Assembly: GCA_035298385.1 (NCBI GenBank)
Contig: DATGYC010000111.1
Coordinates: forward strand, 1 to 9,774
Length of the DNA stretch: 9,774 bases
Reading direction: 5' to 3'
Origin: DATGYC01 sp035298385
GTDB taxonomy: Bacteria; Bacillota; Sulfobacillia; Symbiobacteriales; Symbiobacteriaceae
Shown here piece after piece: positions 1 to 5,557 of this stretch (within the stretch, counting starts at the first letter, position 1; each line of letters begins with the position of its first letter). The notes below the pieces were generated by a model that made no database searches, was not told the origin of the DNA, and was given only the letters and a program-made list of their open reading frames with translations. The position numbers and the translations under genes were made by a program.

Positions 1-413
1 GCGACCGCCTCGTCTGGGATATCAGCGGCGTCGAGCTGGAACTGGGCGCCCTCTGGCACCACCATGTGCCGCTGGGTCCCCTCGGCCATCAAGACCAGCA
101 CCGGGGTCGGGTAGACCGGATCAAAGGCGAGCAGGGGCTCGACGCCCTCTGCCTGGAGGTCCGCCGCCAGGGCGTGGCCGAGCATGTCATCGCCCACCCG
201 GGCCACAAAGCGAACCGCCGGGCGGGCCAACCGAACCGCCCCACCGGAACCGGCCGACCTTGCCAACCGGGCCGACCAGACCGCCAGGTTCGCCGCCGAG
301 CCGCCCGGACCCGGCCGCACCTCGCCCGGCACATCGGTATCCGGCTCCAGGGCGCCCTCCACCCGGACCACCACATCAAAGACCAGATCGCCAAACGCAA
401 AGAGCGGCAGCAT
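1..413 (-). CDS. PfkB/ribokinase-family sugar kinase, N-terminal part (cut by window edge)
   Basis: The first 137 residues of a PfkB-family carbohydrate kinase are visible; the gene continues past base 1. Such enzymes phosphorylate a sugar or nucleoside with ATP in the cytoplasm. The sequence opens with the family's first strand and Asp motif (GDLVFDVVVRVEG, residues 8-20), then the glycine-rich sugar-binding segment GPGGSAANLA (35-44), then VARVGDDMLGHAL (70-82), the usual loop before the lid. The catalytic GAGD motif would lie beyond the edge, so activity and substrate cannot be judged. The ATG at 413 is chosen because GAGGAGG sits 7 bases upstream (421-427); an ATG at 420 is out of frame. 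About 11 extra residues (near 52-63) lie between the GGSAAN helix and the VARVGDD strand. The gene follows the aldolase gene on the same strand, suggesting sugar phosphate metabolism, but calling it a phosphofructokinase would be a guess. Confidence 0.88.
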   Translation of the reverse strand, partial: MLPLFAFGDLVFDVVVRVEGALEPDTDVPGEVRPGPGGSAANLAVWSARLARSAGSGGAVRLARPAVRFVARVGDDMLGHALAADLQAEGVEPLLAFDPVYPTPVLVLMAEGTQRHMVVPEGAQFQLDAADIPDEAV

Positions 414-439
414 CCTGCATCCTCCTCGGCGAACAACAA

Positions 440-463
440 GGGCTCCCCCTGCCGGGAGAGCCC
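440..463 (-). terminator. Hairpin with U-rich tail between aldolase and sugar kinase genes
   Basis: Read on the minus strand, GGGCTC (463-458) pairs with GAGCCC (445-440). The stem extends inward through one G-U wobble and CCC/GGG to a GGCA tetraloop, about 10 base pairs in all. The next transcribed bases are UUGUUGUU (439-432). It lies 10 bases past the aldolase stop codon and ends just before the ribosome binding site of the kinase. The interrupted U-tract suggests partial termination, which would make the kinase less expressed than the aldolase, rather than a hard operon end. Confidence 0.55.
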
Positions 464-472
464 CGCTCTCTT

Positions 473-1327
473 CTAAGCCTTACCAGCCGATCCAAAGAGA
501 TTCATCTTCGTCTTCAGCCGCTCCTTCAGGATGCCCTTGGCCGGCGCAAAGATCTTGCGCGGGTCGATCTCGTGCGGCTTCGCCGCCAACTGCACCCGCA
601 CCTCGCCCAAGAAGGCCTCCCGCAGCTCGGTGTCGATGTTCACCTTGCGGATGCCCAGGCGGATTCCCTCCCGCACGTCATGCTCCGGCACGCCCGAGCC
701 GCCGTGCATCACCAAGTACGCCCCCGTCTTCTGGTGGACCGCATCGATGCGGTCCAGGGCCAGCTTCGGTGGCAGCTTATAGTGCCCATGGGCGGTCCCG
801 AAGGACATCGCCAGGGCATCCACCCCAGTCGCCTCATAGAACTCGATCGCGTCATCGACCGGGGTCAGCATCGCGTCCCGCTCATCGACGGCGATCTCGT
901 CCTCCACCCCGCCGATCTTACCGATCTCGCCCTCGACCGAGACCCCAACCGCATGGGCGATCTTGACGATCTCCTTCGTGCGGGCGATGTTCTCCGCCTT
1001 CGGCCACTGTGACCCGTCGAACATCACGGAGGTAAAGCCAGCCCGAATGCAGGCGATCACCGTGTTGAAATCGGTCCCGTGATCCAGGTGCAGCGCCACC
1101 GGGACGGACGCATGGTCGGCGGCCAACTTCGCCAGCCCGACCACGTAGGAGAGCCCGGCGTACTTGATGGCGCCCTGGCTCGCCTGGATGATCACCGGCG
1201 AGCGAAGCTCGTCCGCCGCTTCAACGATCGCCTGGACGATCTCCATGTTGTTGCAATTGAAGGCACCAACCGCGTACTTCCCTTCCTCAGCCCGATCGAG
1301 CAGCGTCTTCAGCGGTACGAGCGGCAT
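473..1327 (-). CDS. fba: Class II fructose-1,6-bisphosphate aldolase
   Basis: This 284-residue protein has the normal length and full motif set of a class II (zinc-dependent) aldolase, which reversibly cleaves fructose 1,6-bisphosphate into dihydroxyacetone phosphate and glyceraldehyde 3-phosphate in glycolysis and gluconeogenesis. Visible motifs are GAFNCNN (21-27); HLDHG (80-84), with the presumed catalytic Asp82 and zinc ligand His83; VEGEIGKIGG (131-140); FGTAHGHYK (176-184), with His180 as zinc ligand; VMHGGSGVP (206-214), with His208 as zinc ligand; and the phosphate-binding NIDTELR (230-236). The ATG at 1327 is preceded by AAGGGGGA with 7 bases of spacing. The neighbouring tagatose-bisphosphate aldolases (GatY/KbaY) share this fold, so the substrate is likely but not proven. 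The kinase gene follows 59 bases downstream. The leader carries a repeat that may control expression (1326-1395). I found no convincing promoter between 1328 and 1453. Confidence 0.95.
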   Translation of the reverse strand: MPLVPLKTLLDRAEEGKYAVGAFNCNNMEIVQAIVEAADELRSPVIIQASQGAIKYAGLSYVVGLAKLAADHASVPVALHLDHGTDFNTVIACIRAGFTSVMFDGSQWPKAENIARTKEIVKIAHAVGVSVEGEIGKIGGVEDEIAVDERDAMLTPVDDAIEFYEATGVDALAMSFGTAHGHYKLPPKLALDRIDAVHQKTGAYLVMHGGSGVPEHDVREGIRLGIRKVNIDTELREAFLGEVRVQLAAKPHEIDPRKIFAPAKGILKERLKTKMNLFGSAGKA

Positions 1328-1395
1328 TCGTAGGTCCCCCTTCGTTTCGATCGCCTTCGTAGAGTTATGCGGAAGGTGACGGAATTCCTACGAAT
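1326..1395 (-). promoter_or_regulatory. Repeated CTACGAA elements in the aldolase leader (operator or alternative hairpins)
   Basis: Plus-strand ATTCGTAGG (1326-1334) and CCTACGAAT (1387-1395) are perfect 9-bp inverted copies. A third copy, TTCGTAG, lies at 1356-1362 in the same orientation as the first. In the minus-strand transcript the distal copy could pair either with the middle copy (7 bp plus a possible G-U) or with the proximal copy. The proximal copy covers the first two bases of the aldolase start codon and the spacer behind its ribosome binding site. The repeats are seen directly; whether they are protein operator sites or an RNA switch is inference. Confidence 0.45.
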
Positions 1396-1453
1396 GGTCA
1401 GATCAATTCTTCAGATGGGACCGATAGAGCCCATCAATTAAGAGAGCCAGGGC

Positions 1454-1837
1454 TTACGCCCCGGCCCGTCCCCGTTTCTCGATCTGAATGCGCGAGAGGA
1501 TCGTCAATAGTTGCGCCCTCGCTTGTTCATCGACATCGATAAACTCGATCCCATACCGGAAGGTCTGCCGATCGTCGATCTTCCGGCAAAACTCGCCATG
1601 GAAGGTGAAGGCCTGACCGCCCACAGCGAAGCGAAAGACGGCTCGGATCCCCCGCCGGATCATCAGATCATCCTGTGATTGGATGAAGAGGCCCCCGCCC
1701 CCCACATTCTCAATCTGGATCGCTTTGGGCTCGGTCGTCACGAAGCGTTCCCCAACCTGAACGACCTGAATGGAGCCAGTCAAGTCCAGGAAGTCAAGTC
1801 GGAAATACTCCCGTCGGTTCTGGGCCGCCTGCGTCAT
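1454..1837 (-). CDS. PilZ-domain protein, probable c-di-GMP binding
   Basis: A 127-residue single-domain protein. PilZ domains bind cyclic di-GMP and switch motility, exopolysaccharide or other outputs. The N-terminal arginine motif is present as RREYFR (8-13, giving R-x3-R at Arg9 and Arg13), followed by a beta-rich stretch. The second motif, normally D/N-x-S-x-x-G, reads N-V-G-G-G-G (44-49), so its serine is replaced by glycine. The later FRYGIEFIDVDEQARAQLLTIL (93-114) is the usual last strand and helix. No other domain or membrane segment is present. The ATG at 1837 is chosen because a GGGGGG tract lies just upstream; an in-frame GTG at 1870 would add 11 residues but has no ribosome binding site. 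The initiation region (GGGGGG, TCCACG, ATG) resembles that of the aldolase. The gene has its own promoter (1889-1917) and looks monocistronic. c-di-GMP binding is likely but the altered motif leaves doubt. Confidence 0.85.
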   Translation of the reverse strand: MTQAAQNRREYFRLDFLDLTGSIQVVQVGERFVTTEPKAIQIENVGGGGLFIQSQDDLMIRRGIRAVFRFAVGGQAFTFHGEFCRKIDDRQTFRYGIEFIDVDEQARAQLLTILSRIQIEKRGRAGA

Positions 1838-1881
1838 CGTGGACCCCCCAATTCCGGTGCGAATGAACACAATACGTCTCT

Positions 1882-1901
1882 ATTCGTAATTCTAAACGAA
1901 T
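1882..1901. promoter_or_regulatory. Inverted repeat over the PilZ -10 box, candidate operator
   Basis: ATTCGT (1882-1887) and ACGAAT (1896-1901) form a perfect 6-bp inverted repeat with an 8-base spacer that contains the predicted -10 element. Its half-site matches the ATTCGTAGG/CCTACGAAT repeats in front of the aldolase gene, hinting at one shared regulator. The regulator is unknown. Confidence 0.45.
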
Positions 1902-1917
1902 CGACAGCGTATGACTA
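1889..1917 (-). promoter_or_regulatory. Promoter of the PilZ gene
   Basis: On the minus strand a -35 element TAGTCA (1917-1912, 4 of 6 to TTGACA) and a -10 element TAGAAT (1894-1889, 5 of 6 to TATAAT) are 17 bases apart. Transcription would start near 1882, giving a leader of about 45 bases before the ATG at 1837. This supports that ATG over the GTG at 1870. Confidence 0.6.
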
Positions 1918-1930
1918 GTCGATTTTTTTG

Positions 1931-1959
1931 TTGTCCTTTCGCACACGGAGCGCTATAGT
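1931..1959 (+). promoter_or_regulatory. Promoter of the ABC transporter/GntR operon
   Basis: A -35 element TTGTCC (1931-1936, 4 of 6 to consensus) and a -10 element TATAGT (1954-1959, 5 of 6) are 17 bases apart. The start site would be near 1966. GCTATAG occurs twice, at 1952-1958 and 1962-1968, exactly 10 bases apart, so a second -10-like TATAGA lies one helical turn downstream, but it has no matching -35. Confidence 0.65.
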
Positions 1960-1981
1960 GTGCTATAGATGTAGAACACTA
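1956..1981. promoter_or_regulatory. Inverted-repeat operator, probably for the GntR/YtrA repressor of this operon
   Basis: TAGTGT (1956-1961) and ACACTA (1976-1981) are perfect inverted copies around a 14-base spacer. CTA/TAG further in (1963-1965 and 1972-1974) also pairs, so 10 of the 13 symmetric positions match. It overlaps the -10 box and likely start site, where repressor binding would block transcription. From memory, the reported Bacillus subtilis YtrA operator is an AGTGTA/TACACT inverted repeat of nearly the same spacing. A YtrA-type GntR gene is the fourth gene of this operon, so autoregulation is the natural inference. Confidence 0.65.
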
Positions 1982-2003
1982 CGGCAGAGGGAGGCCGATT
2001 CAG

Positions 2004-2900
2004 ATGGCCACAGCGATTCAGCTCCAGGCCCTGACCAAGCAGTATGCGAACGGGCGGGGCATCTTTGATCTCTCCTTTAGCGTGGCGCCCGGGGAGCTCT
2101 TCGGCTATCTCGGCCCGAACGGCGCTGGCAAGTCGACCACGATCAAGAGCCTCATGGGCTTCCTCACCCCGGAGAGGGGCTCCGCTACGATCAACGGGCA
2201 GGATGTCACGACACAGTCAGTTGCGGTGCGCAGCCAGGTCGGCTACCTTCCCTCGGATCTCTTCCTCTATGATGCGATGAGCGGGCTGGAGCAGATCAGC
2301 CTCTCCTTGCAGGCGCGCGGCCAGTCAGACCTGAGCCGGGCGAAGCAGATCGCTGATCGGCTTGAGGTCGATCTGGGCCGCAAGGTGAAGACCCTCTCCC
2401 GCGGCCAGCGGCAGAAGGTGGCGATCACCCTGGCGATGGCCCACGACCCCGCCGTCCTGCTCTTCGATGAGCCCACGACCGGCCTCGACCCGATGGCCCA
2501 GGAGATCCTGCACGGGCTGATGCGGGAGGAGGCGGGCAGGGGCAAGACGATCCTCTTCTCCTCCCACATCCTGAGCGAGGTCGAGGCGCTCTGTGACCGG
2601 GTCGCCATCATCCGCGACGGGCGGATCGTGACGGTCGACCAGATCGCCCGGCTGAAGCAGAATCGGGTGAAGCGGGTCTCGGTCGAGTTTACGGGACCGG
2701 CCCCGGACCTTGCCTCAATCGAAGGCGTGCGGGAGTGGAAGGCGGAGTCTGCCACCCGGGCCTCCTTCGCCTGGGTGGGCGCCCCCCGGGCGCTGCTCAC
2801 GCTGCTCGCAGCCCACGACCTGACCAACATCCAGATCCAGGACCCCTCGCTCGAAGAGGTCTTCATGACCTTCTACGCCAGCAGCAAGGAGGAGCGGTAG
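2004..2900 (+). CDS. ABC transporter ATP-binding protein
   Basis: This 298-residue ATPase powers the two-protein membrane complex encoded just downstream. Visible motifs are Walker A GPNGAGKST (37-45), the signature LSRGQ (131-135), Walker B VLLFDEP (151-157) with catalytic Glu156, the D-loop GLDP (160-163) and the switch His188 (SSHILSE). At the Q-loop the sequence is GYLPSDLFLYD, with Ser84 where Gln is usual; small residues there also occur in this transporter branch. The region after about 215 is the C-terminal regulatory extension common in ABC-2 exporters, ending with SLEEVFMTFY. The ATG at 2004 follows GAGGGAGG with 9 bases of spacing. It belongs to the CcmA/BcrA/YtrB-like group, whose members handle antibiotics, peptides or envelope components; the substrate cannot be read here. 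It is the first gene of the operon and sits directly behind the operator-overlapped promoter. Confidence 0.93.
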   Translation: MATAIQLQALTKQYANGRGIFDLSFSVAPGELFGYLGPNGAGKSTTIKSLMGFLTPERGSATINGQDVTTQSVAVRSQVGYLPSDLFLYDAMSGLEQISLSLQARGQSDLSRAKQIADRLEVDLGRKVKTLSRGQRQKVAITLAMAHDPAVLLFDEPTTGLDPMAQEILHGLMREEAGRGKTILFSSHILSEVEALCDRVAIIRDGRIVTVDQIARLKQNRVKRVSVEFTGPAPDLASIEGVREWKAESATRASFAWVGAPRALLTLLAAHDLTNIQIQDPSLEEVFMTFYASSKEER

Positions 2901-2903
2901 GCC

Positions 2904-3698
2904 ATGATCGCCCGTCACTTCCTGCGGCTCCAGCGGGGCGCCCTGGTCGGCTGGTCGCTCATCCTCTTCCTGCTCTCCCTCGCCTCCGGCGCCTCCGCCG
3001 CCGCCGTCCAGGACCAAGCGAACGCCGCCGCCCTGATGAACTCCCTGCCGCCAACCCTGCAGAAGCTCGCCGGGGTCGACCTGATCCTCGGTAGCCACCC
3101 GGTCGACGGCTTCCTCGCCATGAAGTGGTTCCTGCTCCTTCCGGTCATCCTGGGCATCTACGGCGCCCTGACGGCAGCCGCCATCGTCGCCCGTGAGAAC
3201 GAGCGGGGCACGATCGGCTACCTGCTCGCCCTCCCGGTCCAGCGCGGGCGCCTCCTGCGGGAGCGCTTCCTGACCCTGGCGGGCGCGCTCGCCTGGCTCT
3301 ACTTCGTCGACGTGGTCGGCCTCTTGGTCGGGCTGAAGTCGGTCGATCTGACCGGCACCCCCGGGCGTTGGGCGCTCCTGATGCTCGGCTACTACGCCGT
3401 CAACCTCGCCCAGGCGGGGCTCACCCTCCTCTTCTCCCTCTACCTGCCGTCGTGGAGCCGCTCCGTCCAGGCGGGCGCCGGCCTGGTGATCGGCCTCTTC
3501 CTGATCGACACCGGCCTCGCCATGGCCGACGTGCCGATGCTCGGGCGGGCGCCCTTCCTCTACGGCCTGACTGATGTGCGGGGCGCCCTGCTGCACGGCC
3601 AGCTTCCGTGGCCCGCCCTGTTGGTTGGGCTCTGCCTGACCATCCTTACCATCACCCTCGCCGAGCGGCGCTTCGCCCGGCAGCAGATCACCGCCTAA
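2904..3698 (+). CDS. ABC-2 type transporter membrane protein (first permease)
   Basis: A 264-residue integral membrane protein with about six hydrophobic segments, near residues 14-32, 76-97, 124-145, 155-180, 188-207 and 236-252. Between segments two and three is the cytoplasmic motif ARENERGTIGYLLALPVQRG (96-115). This matches the E-x2-x-GT-x-x-x-LL-x-x-P pattern by which ABC-2 permeases contact the ATPase. A loop of about 45 residues between the first two segments probably faces outward. The ATG at 2904 lies 3 bases after the ATPase stop codon, and AAGGAGG (2886-2892) within the end of the ATPase gene serves it, so translation is probably coupled. It presumably forms a heterodimer with the next gene product. 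The exported substrate is not identifiable. Confidence 0.88.
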   Translation: MIARHFLRLQRGALVGWSLILFLLSLASGASAAAVQDQANAAALMNSLPPTLQKLAGVDLILGSHPVDGFLAMKWFLLLPVILGIYGALTAAAIVARENERGTIGYLLALPVQRGRLLRERFLTLAGALAWLYFVDVVGLLVGLKSVDLTGTPGRWALLMLGYYAVNLAQAGLTLLFSLYLPSWSRSVQAGAGLVIGLFLIDTGLAMADVPMLGRAPFLYGLTDVRGALLHGQLPWPALLVGLCLTILTITLAERRFARQQITA

Positions 3699-3713
3699 GG
3701 AGGTCGAATTCGG

Positions 3714-4517
3714 ATGATCCTCTACCGGCAGTACGCCCGGGCCGAGCGCAAGACCTTCTTCGGCCTAGTGATCCTGCTGATCCTCACCCTCTTCATCTCG
3801 GTCGGGACCTTCATGCTCTTCCAGCGCTCCGGCGCCCTCGCTGAGCTGGAGAAGATGCTGCACGCCCTGCCCGGTCCCCTACAGGCGATCTTCCGCCAGG
3901 AGTTCTCCTTCACCGTGATCGAGGGCTGGCTGATCAACCAGTTCTGGCGCATCGAGTTCCCGCTGGTGATGGCCGCTGCGACGGCGATCGGCACCGTCGC
4001 CGTCCTCGCAAAGGAGGCCGACCAAGGCACGCTCTCCTTCCTGCTCGCCCTCCCCGTCTCGCGGACGCAGGTGCTGCTCCAACGCTTCGGCGCCCTCCTG
4101 ACCGGTCTGGCGCTGCTCCACGCCATCGTCGCCGTGGCGGTTCCGACCGTCATGATCGCCTTCGATCTTCAGGCCGACTGGTCCGCCTACGGTCTGATGG
4201 CGCTCGGCGCCTTCCTCGCCCAGGCTGCAACGGCGGGGATCGTCCTCCTGGTCACGGTCTTCCTTGATGACGCCCCGATCGCCACGGCGGTCTCCCTGGT
4301 CCTCTCGATCGGTCTCTTCTTCCTGACCCTGCTCTTGAAGATGGAGGGCTGGCAGCTCGCCCTGCGTCGCCTCTCGCCCTTCCACTACTACGAGCCGGGC
4401 GCCATCCTCCAGACGGGCGCCTTTGACGGCACCAACGTCGCCATCCTGCTCGCCCTCCTCGCCGTGGCGACCACCGGAGCGCTCCTCGCCTTCAACCGGA
4501 AGCAGGTGAGCGGCTAG
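3714..4517 (+). CDS. ABC-2 type transporter membrane protein (second permease)
   Basis: A 267-residue protein with the same architecture as the preceding permease: hydrophobic segments near 15-36, 82-98, 123-150, 156-184, 189-208 and 241-260. It carries the equivalent coupling motif AKEADQGTLSFLLALPVSRTQ (99-119). Shared layout and motif suggest the pair arose by gene duplication and assemble as a heterodimer with the ATPase. The ATG at 3714 follows an ideal AAGGAGGT (3697-3704) with 9 bases of spacing; that site overlaps the stop codon of the previous gene. An external loop around 37-80 (ELEKMLHALPGPLQAIF...) precedes the second segment, as in the first permease. The substrate is unknown; antimicrobial-compound defence or envelope-component export are the usual roles for such operons. 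Confidence 0.88.
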   Translation: MILYRQYARAERKTFFGLVILLILTLFISVGTFMLFQRSGALAELEKMLHALPGPLQAIFRQEFSFTVIEGWLINQFWRIEFPLVMAAATAIGTVAVLAKEADQGTLSFLLALPVSRTQVLLQRFGALLTGLALLHAIVAVAVPTVMIAFDLQADWSAYGLMALGAFLAQAATAGIVLLVTVFLDDAPIATAVSLVLSIGLFFLTLLLKMEGWQLALRRLSPFHYYEPGAILQTGAFDGTNVAILLALLAVATTGALLAFNRKQVSG

Positions 4518-4518
4518 G

Positions 4519-4920
4519 ATGTGGTTTCACCTCGACCCCTCCAGCGGGCTCCCCATCTACCGGCAGCTCGTCGATCAAGTCAAGCAAGCGGTCGTCGGCG
4601 GGGTCCTCAAGCCCGGTGACCGACTCCCCTCCGTGCGGGACCTGGCCGTCGATCTGGCGATCAACCCGCACACCGTGGCCAAGGCCTACCAAGAGCTTGA
4701 GCGGGAGGGCGTGATCACGGTTCGGCGTGGCAAGGGCGCCTTCATCGCCGAGCTGGGCGAGGGCGCCCTGCCCCCGCTTCACGAGCGGGAGGCGATCCTA
4801 AACGCCGCCATCGAGCGGCTCGCCGCCAAGGCCTACCGGCTCCAGTTCCACCCCGACGAGGTGCTCCAGCGGGTGCAAGAGCGGCTGGCGCGACTGAAAA
4901 ATTCCGCAGCCCGGCCCTAG
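4519..4920 (+). CDS. GntR-family transcriptional repressor, YtrA subfamily
   Basis: A 133-residue regulator with a GntR winged helix-turn-helix at residues 11-78. Diagnostic pieces are PIYRQLVDQVKQAV (12-25), GDRLPSVRDLA (33-43), INPHTVAKAYQELEREG (48-64) and the wing TVRRGKGAF (67-75). Only about 50 residues follow, two predicted helices (roughly 86-107 and 111-127). This short tail without a ligand-binding domain defines the YtrA subfamily, usually found beside ABC transporters they repress. The ATG at 4519 begins one base after the stop of the second permease, so translation is coupled. The expected target is the TAGTGT-N14-ACACTA repeat at 1956-1981. With no effector domain visible, what lifts repression is unclear. 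Confidence 0.93.
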   Translation: MWFHLDPSSGLPIYRQLVDQVKQAVVGGVLKPGDRLPSVRDLAVDLAINPHTVAKAYQELEREGVITVRRGKGAFIAELGEGALPPLHEREAILNAAIERLAAKAYRLQFHPDEVLQRVQERLARLKNSAARP

Positions 4921-4978
4921 CATGCAGTGATCCAAGCACCGACTCGCCCCGTAAGCAAAGAGAAGGGAGGTTAGCCGA

Positions 4979-5557
4979 ATGGAGGATCAACAACTCCTCG
5001 CCCGCATCGCCGCCGGCGACAAGAACGCCCTGGGCCACCTCTACGACCGGTGGGGCGCCCAGGTCTACGCCCTCGCCCGCCGCCTCGCCGGGGAGAGCGC
5101 CCTCGCCGAGGATATCGTCCAGGAGGCCTTCCTCAAGCTCTGGCGCAAGGCGGTCGCCTACGATCCCCACCGGGGGCGCCCCGGCACCTGGATCCTGCAC
5201 CTCGCCTACACAACCGGCGTCGACCTCCTCCGCAAGCGGGGCAAGGCCCTGCCCACCCGGCTAGCCGACGCCCCCGAGGAGATCGATCCCGTCGCCGACC
5301 CCGCCGGCGACGCCGAGATCGCCCTGATGGGCGCCCAGGTCCGGACCGCCCTCCTCCGCCTGCCGCCCGAGCAGCGCCAGGCACTGGAACTCGCCTACTG
5401 GGGCGCCCTCACCCACCAGGAGATCGCCGCCCGCTTGGACGTACCGCTGGGGACGGTCAAGGGCCGGATTCGGCTGGCCCTCCAGGCGCTACGCACCCTG
5501 CTGCACACGCCAGCCCGAGAGGAGGTGGCTCGCCATGTCCGTCTGCCCCGCCCCTGA
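4979..5557 (+). CDS. ECF-family RNA polymerase sigma factor
   Basis: A 192-residue sigma-70 family protein with only regions 2 and 4, as in ECF (group 4) sigma factors that direct RNA polymerase to envelope or stress genes. Region 2 spans about 18-90 and includes LAEDIVQEAFLKLWRK (42-57), the core-binding helix. Region 4 spans about 118-175, with LPPEQRQALELAYWGALTHQEIAARLDVPLGTVKGRI carrying the helix-turn-helix (128-164). In region 2.4 the usual AR-N-x-A-I-D is replaced by LAYTTGVD (75-82), which may alter -10 recognition. The ATG at 4979 has AAGGGAGG 8 bases upstream. The next gene overlaps its 3' end by 23 bases and encodes an RskA-type anti-sigma, the expected partner. The gene starts 58 bases after the GntR gene with no terminator or clear promoter between, so co-transcription with the transporter operon is likely. 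Confidence 0.92.
   Translation: MEDQQLLARIAAGDKNALGHLYDRWGAQVYALARRLAGESALAEDIVQEAFLKLWRKAVAYDPHRGRPGTWILHLAYTTGVDLLRKRGKALPTRLADAPEEIDPVADPAGDAEIALMGAQVRTALLRLPPEQRQALELAYWGALTHQEIAARLDVPLGTVKGRIRLALQALRTLLHTPAREEVARHVRLPRP

Noticed and set aside
184..1012. Long plus-strand open frames opposite the kinase and aldolase genes
   Set aside because: They read as proline/arginine-rich antisense translations of clear minus-strand genes, as expected in high-GC DNA.
1414..1435. GATGGG/CCCATC hairpin downstream of the PilZ gene as a terminator
   Set aside because: The stem is only 6 bp with a 10-base loop and is followed by UGAAGAAUUGAUC on the transcript, not a U-run.
1837..1870. Longer PilZ protein from GTG at 1870
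   Set aside because: No ribosome binding site precedes the GTG, while the ATG at 1837 has a G-rich site and fits the usual start of PilZ proteins just before the RR-x-x-x-R motif.
2715..3596. 293-codon minus-strand open frame opposite the ABC ATPase and permease
   Set aside because: Low-complexity glycine/glutamate-rich translation antisense to well-supported genes with motifs and ribosome binding sites.
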